Shown here in pieces: positions 44,000-57,100 of a stretch of DNA of 64,000 bases (position 1 is its first letter; each line of letters starts with the position of its first letter). Under the pieces are notes generated by a model. That model was not told the origin of the DNA. It made no database searches and saw only the letters and a list, made by a program, of their open reading frames with translations. The DNA lies in the NCBI RefSeq assembly GCF_000340215.1, contig NW_006921539.1, positions 3,489,733-3,553,732 of the forward strand. The letters are read 5' to 3'. Made by a program: the position numbers and the translations under genes. The DNA is from Pseudocercospora fijiensis CIRAD86 (lineage: Eukaryota; Ascomycota; Dothideomycetes; Mycosphaerellales; Mycosphaerellaceae).

Positions 44000-46900
44000 G
44001 TAGTAATAGGTAGGGAACTACTATTGCCGGATAAGGACTACTTAGTGTTACTATATACTATATCCTATAACTCGATAGAGCAGAAATCTAAATCTATGCT
44101 CGACATAGGCTGTACTAGCTACGCTTTTATAAATACTAACTATGCGTAAGAATATTAACTTCCGATCTACGATATTCTACCGCGAGACCTCGAGGCATTC
44201 GATAGTAGCGCGGTTTAACTAGTTACTTAGATTGCTCGTACCTAGATAGATATCTAAGGACACCGTAAGCATATCTTATTCTACTTAACTAAGCTTAGTT
44301 ACTACCCTATAATCTTAGGCAAACTATAGCTTAAGCAGTACGTACCCTATATTAGGTTTGATAATAATATTGTCCTCTTCGACTCTAACTACTATAAGGC
44401 CTATTATAATAAACACTACCGGCAGATCCGTGCTATTAGCAAAGTGCTAGATAACCTAATAGCAACCTCTTAACTATAGTTACCGCCGTCGCCCTCTCCT
44501 TTCCTCTTATTACTAGAACTAGAAATAATAGATTACTAAGAATACTGTAATACTCGCAACAAACCCGTACGACCTAATCGTTCGCTATCGCTAGTATTAT
44601 CTCTGTCGTCTAGTCCGTACTATACGGTCTGCGACGATTATTCTGTCCCTTTAGTAACTACGTCTACGGGCGACGACTTTATAGCGAAGCCGTCGCTACC
44701 TCCGAGGAATCTACGAAGACCTCTCGCCGTTGCTGTAATAAAGAGAGCGCAAGTAATAGGCATATTCGCTATTAGTGCTACACTATTCGACCGTCTTGCG
44801 GCTACGCGCGGTTGTCGTATATTCGCCGCTTCTTTACGAGATGTTAAATAAGCTATCGCTATAAAGAAAGACATCGACCTAGCTACGAAGCTCCCCTCGT
44901 ACTTATATCGTTATATATCTACGTTCTCGAAACAAGAAGCCGCGACCCTACTACTATATCGTACGTACGACTATAAGATCGAGCTAGTAGAAGGCAAGGA
45001 ACCTCGCTATAGTCCCCTATATTCGATGTCCTATAAAGAACTAGAAGTCCTACGAGACTATCTATACGACAACCTAGAGAAGGGCTTTATTAGGTCTTCT
45101 AGCTTACTAGCGTCCTCGCTAGTACTATTCGTTAAGAAGCTAGGCGGAGGTTTGCGGTTCTACGTAGATTATCGCAGACTAAACGAGATTACGGTAAAGA
45201 ACAGGTACCCTATCCTACTTATTTAAGAAACGCTCTCTCGACTTAGCAAAGCTAAGTACTATACGAAGCTTAACATTATCTCTACGTTCAATCGACTACG
45301 CGTAGCCGAGGGCTACGAATAGAAGACAGCCTTTAAGACACGCTACGGTCTCTACAAGTACCTAGTTATGCCCTTCGGTCTTGTAAATGCACCGTCCTCG
45401 TTTTAATAGTATATTAACGAAACCCTCGCACCCTTCCTAGATGTCTTCTATATAGCCTATTTAGACGATGTATTAATCTACTCTAACTTATTAGATAAAC
45501 ATCGAGTGCACGTAGACCGCGTTCTAGAAGCTCTTAGCAGAGCGGGTCTTTAGTATAATATTAGTAAGAGCGAATTTGAAGTTAAAGAGGTTAAATACCT
45601 CGGACTTATCGTTACTACGGAGGGCATCAAAATAGACAAAGAGAAGGTAGCAGCTATATAGGAGTGGCCTACGCTACGTAACGTTAAGGATGTCTAGGGC
45701 TTCCTCGGCTTCGCTAACTTCTATCGCCGGTTTATTAACAAGTTCTCGCATCTAGCAAAGCTACTTACAGAATTAACTAAGAAGGATCCGCTTAAGAACC
45801 GTTTCGCATAGACCGACAGCTACTAACGAGCCTTTAACGCTTTAAAAGCCGCGTTCGCCGAAGAACCTATACTAGCCTATTACGATCCTAACTTGCCTAT
45901 TATAGTAGAAACGGATGCATCCGATTACGTAACGGCCGGAGTGCTGTCTTAATAGCATACTAGTTTAACGCGTACAGAAGACAGTATATAGAAACCGGTT
46001 GCCTATTTCTCTAGCAAGATAACGCCGGCGGAGTGTAACTATAAGATCTACGACAAGGAACTATTAGCGATAGTGCAAGCATTCGAATAGTAGCGTTCGG
46101 AACTAGAAGGGCACCTAGAACCCATCCGGGTACTAATAGACTATAAGAATCTTAAGTACTATATAACTACAAAACAACTTAGTCGCCGCTAAGCCCGCTA
46201 GAGTAAGTTCCTTAGCCGCTTCCGCTTTTAGATTACATACCGTACTAGTAAGCTAGGCGTTAAACCGGACACACTTACTCGCCGTTTAGCGGACTTTCCT
46301 TAACGTCCTAACGACGCACGTCTCTAGGCGCAGAACTAAGTAGTGCTTAAGCCCGAGAACTTCGACCCTATACTACGATTAAACGCCCTAACTTTTAATA
46401 GCTAAGCTATCTTCGAAGCAATCCTAGAAGCAAGTACTAATAACAAGCAAGTATAGCGTATGCGCGAGTGCCTACGTAAACGCACGGCTCTAAAGAAATC
46501 AGACGGCTCCCTATACTAAATGTTACCCTCTAAGTGCGAGCTAATTGCTAGAGCACTATACTATCGAGACAACCTTTACGTACCGGACCTAAATGGATTG
46601 CGAGGCCGCATTATCGACTCCTGCTATACGTATCCTATAGCGGGCTATCTAGGGCGTAAGCACACCTTTAAGCTACTATTACGACACTATTATTAGCCGG
46701 AAATGCGAAAAGACGTAGCTACCTTTGTCGACAATTGCCTTACCTATAAACGAGTCGCTACGTTAAGACAAAGCAAACAGGGTTTGTTACGCCCTCTCCT
46801 AGTACTAGCGCATAGATAGTAATATATTACTATAGACCTAGTTATAGGTCTACCGCTGTCCGACGACTATAACTGCGTCCTTGTTGTAGTAGATCGTCTT

Positions 46901-47850
46901 ACTAAGATGCGACACTTAATACCGATAAGGGAGGGTAGTACGACCGTAAGCGATATCGCGCGAGTGTTTATTAATAGAGTCTAGAAACATTATAGCTACC
47001 CGCAAACCGTTACTTCCGACCGAGGTCTATAGTTTATATCGTTATTCTAGAGGTTACTATGTAAGCTAACTAGCGTAGACCTACGCCTCTTAACGGCTAG
47101 GCACCTAGAGACGGATAGGCAGACGGAACGATTTAACTTAATAACTAAAGCTTATCTACGATCCTATATTAACTATATAGGAGACGACTAGACACGCTAG
47201 TTACCTATAGCGGAGTTCGCTACTAACAATTAGCGTTCTAACAGCATCGGAATGTTACCGTTCTACGTATATTATAGCTTCTACCTACGTATAGGCTTAG
47301 AACTGCCTAACCCTAAGGGTTAGGAAGACGACCTAGATACTAATGCCGTCGCCTTCGCGAAGCACGCTTACGACATTAAACAACACGCTTCTCGTTGCCT
47401 ACGCTAGGCCTAAGCGGAGATAGAAAGGTCGGCTAATAAAGTACGACGTCTATATCCTGCCTATTAGGAAGGTAATAAGGTGTTCCTTTCGCTTAAAGGA
47501 ATTAAGACCGCTCGCAACCCTAAACTAGAGCAGAAGAAAGCTAGTCCTTATAAGGTTACGAAGGTTGTGTTACTATATAGCTACTAACTCGCCCTGCCTG
47601 CGTCTATAGATATATATAACGTCTTTTACGCTTCGCTGCTTATACCACTTTCTAACAAACTAGTACTGCTAGGCTAAGACTATAATGTAACGCTACCGCC
47701 TATAGAGGTTAATAGCGAGATAGAATATAAAGTAGAAGGAATTGTAGACTCCCGATAGTTTAGTAAGAGAAAGAATAAGAAGGGCGGTATATTCAAATAT
47801 AAGGTGTTATAGACTAGCTACGATAAGAGTAAAGCCTCTTAGACGACTAT
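44000..47850 (+). pseudogene. Inner element pol relic (protease, RT, RNase H, integrase, chromodomain)
   Basis: Protease has M-L-D-I-G-C-T-S near 44095-44125. RT shows F-Y-V-D-Y-R-R-L-N near 45150 and the catalytic Y-L-D-D near 45456-45478. RNase H starts at E-T-D-A-S-D-Y near 45910. Integrase has the zinc-binding region at about 46650-46755 and V-V-D-R-L-T-K-M near 46885. A chromodomain follows at about 47717-47840. The pieces are separated by TAG/TAA. Confidence 0.85.
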
Positions 47851-48024
47851 AGACAATGTCGCGAACGCGATAGAGGCTATCGCTAACTTCTACGCCCGAT
47901 ATCCTAATAAACTACGCCCTAGTACTATAGCGACGAACAACCTACCTACCTACCCTGTTAACGTAGCCTTACGAGTTAATGCCGTTACTGCTACTGCGTA
48001 GACAGCGCCTTTAGAGGGGGCTAG

Positions 48025-48197
48025 TGTTACGGACCGGCTAGAAGCTAGTCCTACATAGCCAGGTCTTAGCATTAATGCCTTAGGCACTAGCTTTTCGAAC
48101 CTCTTCCTTTCGAGCGTTTGCTAGAACTTTTACCTTCTATGCTTCGTCGCCTATAGATAGCGATAGTATTTATTTACTTATTAATCGTTCCTTAACA
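48025..48197 (+). repeat. 3' LTR of inner Gypsy element
   Basis: 173 bp, starting TGTTACGGAC and ending CCTTAACA. It keeps four CA/TG sites that are TA in the 5' copy. Confidence 0.92.
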
Positions 48198-48202
48198 GCC
48201 TC

Positions 48203-51200
48203 CGCCTTAGCTAATCCGACTACCGATCTACTCGGTAGTAATAACGATAAACCTATGCCCCCTAATAATCCTAATTAGCTTGCTCGTATACTAGAGCCTA
48301 TCCGAGAGACCTATATTAATATATTTAAACATTACCTAGCATCGATATTGCCTATATTCAAAGAGACGGATTATAAGATTAATATTATAGAGGGCAAGGA
48401 GGTTCCTTTTAGACTACTCTATAACCTTAGTAAACGAGAGCTTGCTATATTACGTAAGTACCTAGAGGAAAACCTAGCTAATAGCCGAATTCGGTATAGT
48501 AACAGCCCTACTAGGGCACCTATCCTGTTCGTACTAAAGAAGGATAGTAGCCTGCGCCTATATGTCGACTATCGTAGGCTTAATGCTGTTACTATTAAAA
48601 ACCGCTATCTACTTCCGCTTATTAACGAGACCCTCGATCGCCTTTCTAGCGCTTACTACTATACTATATTAGATATTAAGGATGCGTACTATCGCATCCG
48701 TATCCGTAAGGGTAATAAATAGAAAACAGCCTTCTATACCCGCTATAGTTATTTCGAGTATTTAGTTATACTATTTAGGCTAGCAAATGCCCCTATAACA
48801 TTCTAGTCCTATATTAATCGGGCCCTTTCGGGTCTATTAGACTATCTCTGTATAGTTTACCTAGATGACATCCTAGTCTATACCTATTTACCTAATATTA
48901 CAGAGCACTAGGCTATAGTGCGTAAGGTGCTCGACTGCCTACGGGCCTATAGCCTATATTGCAAGCCTTCTAAATGCACCTTTGCTACTAAGGAGGTGTC
49001 CTTCCTTAGCTTCCTCGTATTAACTAAGGGTATTAAGGCTAATCCTAATCGGATTAAAACTATTACTAAATAGCCTGTTCCTACGTTAATTAAGGAGCTA
49101 TAGTCGTTCCTCGGCTTCGCTAACTTCTACCGTCGGTTTATTAAGGGCTATTTACGGCATATAATGCCCCTAACTAAGCTTACTAAAACTAAGGCTAACC
49201 TAACTAGAGAGTTTAAATAGACTAATAGAGCATAAGCCGCTTTTAACGGCCTAAAGCAACGCTTTACTAATGTCCCCTTATTGCACTATTTCGTACTAAG
49301 TAAGTAGATCCGAATTGAGACTAACGCTTTACAGTTCGCTATATCGGCTATTATATTATAGCAATTAGATAATAACTATTACTAGTACCCGATTGCCTTC
49401 TTTTTACGAAAGATAATCGATATAGAACGTCGATATAAGACCTACGAGTAAGAGCTCTTAGCAATCGTAGAAGCCTTTAAGTATTAGCGCTACTATCTCG
49501 ATAGTACTTAGCACACAATTTAGGTCTATATAGACTATAACAACCTACGTAGCATTACTGAGGTTATAAGGGTTATAGGTCGATAGGCTAGATAGGCCGT
49601 CTACCTCGCTAGGTTCGATTTTAATATATTATATCGGCTAGGCGTAAGTAACCCTGCCGATAGCCTATCGAGGCGGCCTAATTACGATAGCGAGACTTAG
49701 TATATTAATTTATTGTTTCTAACCCTATAGTATAAGATTGCTGTAGCCCGTATTGTTAATAAGCAAGCGTAGGATAAGCGGACTTCTAGACCCCGCGGCG
49801 GCAACAAATGCTATAGCGGAGTTGTCGTTCTTCTAGTACGCGTTAGAAAGGACGTAGATCGCTCGAGCTATAATAACTCGATTAAAGACATTGCTATCTA
49901 TAGTAATAGCCTATATAGCGATAGCACTATAGAAGAGGTTATAGTAGTTCCGGCTACTAGTGCTATTAGATGTATATAATGCGTACCTCGTTCGATAGCG
50001 AGGGTGCTATTAGATAACCTTATAGATAGGGATAGTTAATCGTTTATAGATAAGCTATTACGTACTTAGCAGAGGGACGCCTTTGCTATCGAGCGCGTTA
50101 GTAGGCTTGTAGGTAGGCGGGCGACTCGATCTAGTAAGAGTAACAACTAGTCGATCGACGATAGGGGTTGCTTAAGGTTTAGGGGCAGATACTATGTCCC
50201 CGCTAAACAATCAATTAGATAAGAGCTTTTAAAGAGGCACTATAATAGTAAGCTCGCTAGTTACTATAGTATAGAGAGGTCGTACGAGTTACTATCGCGT
50301 ATATACTACTAGCTAAGTAGTAAGCGGCATATAAAGGAGTATATACAGACCTATATAGTATGCTAGCGAGTTAAAGCACCGAAGTACTTGCCGTTCGGCG
50401 AGTTGTCTTCGCTCCCTGTTCTAAAGAAGCCATTTACTAAGCTAATAATAGACTTTATTATAGGCCTTCCGCCTACTAAGCGTAGAGGTAGTAGGGACGT
50501 ATATAATACTATCCTTGTTATAGTAGATCGATTTACTAAAGGCGCTTGATATATCCCGGCGCGTAAGGATTAGACTGCTATTAATATAGTAGAGGCGCTA
50601 TAGACTAATATCTTCTATACCTATTAGGGAACCCCTAAGGGGATAGTCTCCGATAGGGGCTCGATATTTATATCGCACTACTAGAGCGAAATATGCCTAT
50701 AGCTGAGACTAAAGCATCGGCTATTAACAGCCTTCTATCTATAGACTAACGGTTAAACAGAGAGGCAGAATGCTACCCTATAGCAGTACCTACGCAGCTA
50801 TATTAATAAGAACCCCGAGGATTGGGTTAACCTCCTATAGCCTATAGAATTCGTATATAACAATAGTATACATTTAGCAACTAAGATCTCGCCCTATATA
50901 GCTATAATAGGCTAGAACGCTGCTATACTATAAGACCTACTATCGCTCGAGGCCGAGCGCAAGGAAAGGGAAGCGCGTTAAGTACTAGAGACACTAGCGG
51001 CAATAGAACGTATCTAGAAGATGCGAGAAATCTATACTAAGATAGCTAAGAAGTTGACAAAGGCTTAAGAATACTAAAAGGCCTACTACGATAAGCGTTA
51101 TATACTAATAACCTTTAAACAAGGCGATATAGTTATACTTAGCACTAAGAACCTCCGCATCCGCAAACACCTATCGCCTAATAGTAAAACAAGGCCTAAG

Positions 51201-51590
51201 CTCGTACTAAGATACATTAGCCTATTTCGCATCCGAGAACCGAAGGGCAATAGCTAGGCCTACTAGTTATAGCTTCTACCTTATTATACTATCTATAACA
51301 CCTTCTATATCTCCCTCCTTAAACTATACTACTAGCGCGAAGGCGATAAAGCACCTGCTAAATCCGAGGATATACTAGCTAATAGCGAAGAGCTGTAGTC
51401 TATAGAACGTATCCTAAAGTATCGGACTAGGCAAGGCAAGAAGGAGTACCTATTAAGATAGTAAAGCTATTTACCTAAATAGGACTTATAGGAGGCTAAA
51501 GACTCGTTTAAGGATATAACTAAGTTGTTAGATAAGTATTAGACTAGCGTAAAGAACACAAAGAAGGCTAAGAGCTTATAATGCCTATAA
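48203..51590 (+). pseudogene. Outer element pol relic, resumed after the inner insertion
   Basis: RT is open from 48348 to 48722 with L-Y-V-D-Y-R-R-L-N and reaches Y-L-D-D-I-L-V-Y at about 48855-48881. RNase H follows at about 49.3-49.6 kb. Integrase (about 50.33-50.96 kb) includes I-V-D-R-F-T-K-G-A, V-S-D-R-G-S and T-N-G-Q-T-E-R-Q. A chromodomain-like segment ends near 51550. The last part is homologous to 1-720. Confidence 0.85.
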
Positions 51591-52779
51591 TGTTACTACT
51601 AAGCCTAGGAATAATGCTACCCCCGGGGTGCTATTAGCTAACTAATTAGAGGCAAGCAATTGTTAGCAATAAAGGACAATAAGACTATACTACTATAGTA
51701 AACGCGCACTAAGTGTTAATAAGCGCGCTATAACGCGTTAACTATTCGCTACTCTTTTAGGAAACTACCTCTCTACTAACGCGCCCTACGAGGCCCTTCT
51801 TCTAGTATTTAGGTCCCCCTCTTGTTCCTTTATTCTGTTAAGGCCTCGAGGCCTAACTAATCGGCGAAGACGACGTCGCGCTTATAACGGCACGGCCGGC
51901 GCGGCTATGTTAGTAACGGTGTTATAGAGTGTATTGTTAGTCGAAGAAGGAAATCGAAAGCAAGGTAAAGTTAGCGCTAAGACGACTAGCGCCGCTATTA
52001 TTAATATTACCTAGTCGCTACTATTATTAACCTTACCTATACTACGAGCCTAAGGCACCTTTAATTAAAACTTTAATTAAAACTTTAAGGCTAAGTTAAA
52101 ACTTTAAGCCGCCTAAAAGATTAAGCGACTAATAGACTAACTAAGGGCAAAACTATAGAGCTAAGCTAGCCGGGGTCGATCTTGCGGACAATAGGTTACT
52201 TCTCGATCTATCTAACCCTTTAAGCGAGGCGAACCTCTACTACTATACTTATAATAGCCTTTACCTATAGAAACTAGACGAGCTGTGTTTTTTGAAAAGA
52301 TAAGATAAGATTGACACTTAAAGGCTGCCAAACCTAGCTAATTAGGGCTAGCGAAACTACGAATAATAAGAACAATAACCCTCGGAAGCGGACAAACCCT
52401 CGGAAGCGGACATTGCTAGGTCTTTTAAGAGTAGACGCAAAGAACTTAGTACGATATTACTTAGAACGGAGGCAGTGCTGCAATACCTCGTACGTCTACC
52501 TATTATAGCAGGGAAGACGCGCTCGTATTGTAATTAGTCGAAGGCCTTCAATTCTTATAGATATATATTACTTTATAGTTTATTGTATATAGAGATAGCG
52601 CAGTTAGAGTTGTATATTGTGTTATTTAGAGGTAAGGTTTGATATAGTTATATAATTAGGTAGTTGAGTGTTTAATTTAGCGCAGGCTAAGTAGCTTATT
52701 AGACTTACTAAGTTAGCGGCAATAGAGGTCGTAGAATATAGACAGGCTACGAGGGCGCGGCCTTTAGAAGGGAAGCGTA
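51590..52779 (+). other. 3' internal region of outer element, no recognised gene
   Basis: About 1.2 kb between the chromodomain and the 3' LTR, conserved in the left copy (720-1944). It contains CCCCCGGGGTG near 51610 and the TTAATTAAAACT tandem near 52065-52090. Its function is unknown. Confidence 0.6.
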
Positions 52780-52975
52780 TATTAGGGCTAAAGAGGCTAC
52801 ACGTAATTGGCATGTAACTAGGCTAAGTAAAGCTAGGGTCTTAGTGCCTTAGGCAGGGCTTAGCGCTTAGTAATAGGCCAACTTGCCTGCCTTCCTCCCT
52901 CTCCTCCTAGCTCCTTATCGAATACTACTCGTACCTACTACTACCCTATCTACCTGCTAATATACCCTTCTTACA
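52780..52975 (+). repeat. 3' LTR of outer Gypsy element
   Basis: 196 bp, starting TATTAGGGC and ending TTACA, paired with 39420-39615. It is followed by target duplication AATTA at 52976-52980. Confidence 0.9.
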
Positions 52976-53649
52976 AATTAATAAGTCAAATACGGTAGAT
53001 ATATACTAATAGTAATCATTTAAGATAGAGTCTAGTCGATAAGCTTTATAGTTAAATAAGAGCCGTATCTATTAACTAGCAGAAGCCGCTAATAGCGAAT
53101 ATTACTAGCCGCCTTCTTTATAAATCGCTCGTAGACTTCTTCTAACTATTTAAAGCTAAGCTCGTCGTTAGTCTAGCTAGTTATAGAGGTTATAAAGAAG
53201 GCTATATACTTCTAAGTTCTTAGGATCTATATCTTCTACCTAGATATCCTATAGGTTACTACTAACTAGGTATAGCCTTATAGATTAGTATAGGTAGAAG
53301 GCGTATTAGGTTAGTAGAGACAGCCGTAATATATATAATCTACTCTCTACTACCGTCTTATATATATCCTACTAATTTTCTACTCCTAATAGCGTTCTTC
53401 GAGAAGTATCTTAACCCTTTACCTAATACCCTAATTACAAAGCCCTTCTTATCTATATCTAGAATATTCTCTAGCAATATATTATACTTATTAATATATT
53501 ATATAGCGCTATATTCGCTCGAAGTAGTCAGTATAGGGGATATAACTATTAGCCTTCTTACGCTATTTATTAAGCGTTCTAATATATACTAGATCTAACT
53601 TGTCTTAGTATCTATATTTAGACCTAGTAGGCTAGTTTTTGCTAGGCAT
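52976..53649 (-). pseudogene. Fot1/pogo-like transposase, N-terminal and catalytic part
   Basis: The minus strand from an ATG at 53649 carries DDE transposase segments broken by TAG/TAA and probably a frameshift. A first-Asp region has I-L-D-I-D-K-K-G-F near 53438-53475. Then come G-Y-I-Q-D-G-S, T-N-D-E-L-S-F-K near 53150-53185 and a second-Asp region with L-L-L-V-N (Asp to Asn change). The frame continues at 39414 across the outer Gypsy insertion. Confidence 0.7.
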
Positions 53650-54149
53650 TTTGCTATAGATCGAATATATAAAATTCTTTATTACTATAGCCGTAGGAGG
53701 GAGTACTAGCTCGGTAGGATAATTAATATAATTGTATATTAATCGCTCTTACTATAGGTTAGGTAGTTACTATTCCTTATACTACTACTTCTTAGTTCTA
53801 GCCCTACTATACTATTGTTACGCGAGGGACGATTAGTAGGTTAGCTATAGTATAGTATTAGGGTAAGTATCTACGGTTCTGCGGAAGTATATACAGGCCC
53901 GGCGTTCCGTGCCTACCGTAATAGCACCCCCGTCCGATAGAACGGAAGCTAGCGTACTAAGACAGCCGTGCCGTACTCCTTCCTTCCGTCCGTATAGCTT
54001 ATACCTTTTTATGCATGTTAGGGTATCTCTACCTCCCTTCTTTAGTTTAAATCTCGCATTCGTATCGATGTCGCGTCTACTAGCTATAGTCTTACTTATT
54101 AGAGTTAATCAATTCCGGTTCCGTCTTAGAGCTAGTAGCCTTAGCCTTA

Positions 54150-57100
54150 GTTGCCTTGCCCTCCGTAAAGCTCTATAGTTTCCGCATCTTTTTCTTTATA
54201 GACGAATCGCTGTCGGCTGCCTTGCGCTTAGTTAGCGTACGCGTAGCTAGAGAGTTTAGGGTACGCGTAGACGTGCGCGTAGACGCGCGTATAGCTAGGC
54301 GCTAGGTAGCAATCTTTAGCGGCGCGAGGGCCTTAGGCTCGCTTAGCACCTATAGAGTAGATAGCTTTACTAGCAAGGCGAGCTTGTCTGCGGGTGCGGC
54401 TACGTACTTAGACTTGCGGCATAACTAACCTAGCGTCGGTAGTTGCGGTACTAGTACCTACGGTGCCGGTGCCTAAGCTAGCAGGGCGCGCGTCTTCTAT
54501 AGCGGCTAGCCGGGCTCGTCTATCGCCGCGGTGCTAGCGTATGTCTTAGCTTTTACTACGGCAGCGAGCTCGTCTAGCATACATAAGTATAGGTCGGCCT
54601 ACTATTAGGGTATAAGCGCTTCGTAACGTCTAGCGATGCCTTTTAGTCCTAGTCCTTAATAGAGGGAGATTAGGTAGTTGTCTTCCTTATCGTAGTTATA
54701 TAGGATGTCGTTTAGGCGTAGCGTCGTGTCCTTCTTATAGGCCGATCTTAGCGTCTAGTCTCGATCCTTTCGTAGTATACGGCCTATTTATAGTTAGAGG
54801 TACGCAGTGCGAAAGAAGTAGTCGAGGGCTGCGTCTATAATGCCGGCGGCTACCTTACGATTAAGGGCTGCTTTTATATTCTCTAAGACATAGTCCGGTA
54901 CCGCGACGATATTAATCTCCGTCGGCTACTCTACCTAGTCTTCCTTAAAGGTTAGCTAACCGGCCGTAATAGTCTTTAGCTACTTGCTATAGAGTAGGTA
55001 TACTAGGTCCTCGCGGTATTTCTTCTATCGCTTCTACTAGTCGCGCGCGGCTGTTAGCGGCTCCGTCTCGCCGGGGATGTCTATTAGGACCTACGAGATT
55101 ATCGCCTAATCTAGGGCGTTGTCGATAGAGGTAAGCTAGACTTAGTGCGCTACCTTACGCCGGAAAACTATACTACCTATAAGGATGTATCGGCTATAGA
55201 TTAAGGCGATCTTATACTTGCCGTTAGTGCTTGCCGTATAGTATAGGTATAGAGGGCCGATTAGCTTGCGTTTAGTGCGTAGGAAGCTATACGCCTCTAC
55301 TATATAGGTATGCTAGGTACCGAGCTCCTTTAAGGTAATCGTAGCGTTATCGATTATTTAAAATATATTGCTAAGTTTAACGTCTAAGAGTCGCGTACCC
55401 GTAGGCGGTATGCAATCGATCGTAATAAAGCCTAATACGTTGTAGATTAGTACCGTAGTATCGGCCTAGTAGCTAGACTTAAGCCATTGCTCGACGTCGG
55501 AGTATAGCATTCCGGAGCGCTATAGGTAGGTATCCTCGTCTATATTAGCGGCGCCTCGACGAACCTTCTTATCTATCGGCGTACGTACGCTTATCGGGAT
55601 AGCGATTTATACGCTTATTAGCGTAGCTGTCGCAGCTAATAATAGGATCGGGATTTCGATATTTGTAACTCGCGTAGGGGCCTCTTCCTAAGCGTCGACG
55701 TCTATAGGTGCCTCTTCTAGAATCTCGTCGTCCTCCTATCGGTAAGATAGGCTAGCGTCTCTAGGTCCTACGTCGGGCGTTACCTCGCGTAATAGCTATA
55801 GCGTAGCGTTCTATCCGAAGAAAGGTAGGGAAGTGCCCTCCTCTATATTGCCCTTATTTATAGTCTATACGCGATAGAATATCGCTACGAGCGCGCTACG
55901 TAGGTCGGAGCCTATTAGAGAATCGGTATACTCTGCTAGGAAGTTCTTATATCGCTATTGCGTAGTGTCCTCCCTATACGTGCGTCTCGTAAAGCTAAGT
56001 TCTCGTGCTAGGTTTAAGGCGGTATAGGTCTAGCGTGCCGTATCGTTAACCTAAATAAGGCAGTCTACGGCTAAGTCGTCCTTACGTACGGCGTTAATAA
56101 TTGCTACTGCGGCCGCCGTAAAGGCGTAGCTTGCCGCGCGCTAACGCGCGCCTAAAGCCGTAACCGCATCGCGTACCTCCTTGCTAATGTCTAGGGATAC
56201 TAAAGGGAGGCGCTTACGATAAGGCTTTAGTAGGGCGTCGTCGTCCTCGTCTCCGTCGGAGCTATTCTATTCGCCTTTATCGTTCTGCTTGCTTCCGTCG
56301 CGCTACTTTGCCTTACCTAGCGTAGTCGGTTGCGTCTTACCTTGCTATTGCTTAGTAGGGTGTTGTTACGGAGGTGCTACCTTATCTCGAGCGGAGTCCC
56401 TAGCGGTAGAGTTCTCTACTAGGTATATAGTAACATCGCATCCGTATATAGGACTAAAGGCGGGCTTAGCATTACGCAAGAGTGCGGCTCTACGGCTAAA
56501 GGTACTAAGCTTATAGACGTATATACCGTTGCTGTCTTGTTTACAGATTAAGTTAGAAATGCGGATTAAGTCCGGATCTAAGCCTACGTTAGCACTATCG
56601 GCGTTAAGGAATTCCTCCGTATCTTCCGCGCTCTTAGTAGCGTAGAGGTTCGGGAAGGCTAACTAAACGGCGTCTACGACCTAGCGTGCGGTTATTAGGG
56701 CGTCGGCGCGGATAAGGATAGCGTCTATCGCTTTACTCTAAAGTTCGTCCTTACCTTTATTATCTAGCAGAGCGGGGCTATCGCCGTCCTTAGCTCTAGC
56801 GTTACCTATACCGATATCCTTTCCCGTAGCCTTCTCTTTCTATACTTCGTACTACTCTTTCTCCGTTACGTTCTCGCTATCGACGTTTATCTTCTCTGCG
56901 TCCTGTTTTTTATCTACGCTTACTTTTCCTACTTCCTACTCTTCTTTCTCTACTACGTTCTCGCTATCGACGTCTATCTTTTCTGCGTCCTACTTTTTAC
57001 CTACGATTACCTTTCTTAGTTCCTACTCTTCTACTATAACAGTGTCCTAATGCGCCGCGTCGTTAGGGTCCTTAAGCTCCTTCTTATATCGCTAGAGTAT

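Larger units (their letters stand above)
41770..48197 (+). mobile_element. Inner Ty3/Gypsy chromovirus, full length, RIP-mutated
   Basis: 6428 bp with 173-bp LTRs and a perfect 5-bp target duplication GCCTC (41765-41769 and 48198-48202). It is inserted into the protease/RT region of the outer element. Internal order is gag with CCHC knuckle, protease, RT, RNase H, integrase and chromodomain, then a purine tract (AGAGGGGG, 48013-48020) before the 3' LTR. All frames contain TAG/TAA. Confidence 0.92.
39420..52975 (+). mobile_element. Outer Ty3/Gypsy element (chromovirus-like), interrupted by a second Gypsy element
   Basis: Flanked by 196-bp LTRs and a perfect 5-bp target duplication AATTA (39415-39419 and 52976-52980). 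Without the inner insertion it is about 7.12 kb. Order: 5' LTR, gag, protease, RT, RNase H, integrase, chromodomain, about 1.2 kb of 3' internal sequence, purine tract (about 52766-52775), 3' LTR. The frames are broken by TAG/TAA. Confidence 0.9.

Noticed and set aside
45026..45226. Short RT frame as a functional gene
   Set aside because: It is an open fragment of the decayed inner element pol. Neighbouring parts contain stops.
53909..54178. 89-codon plus-strand frame
   Set aside because: Lies in mutated repeat DNA and overlaps the end of the minus-strand long frame. No support as a gene.
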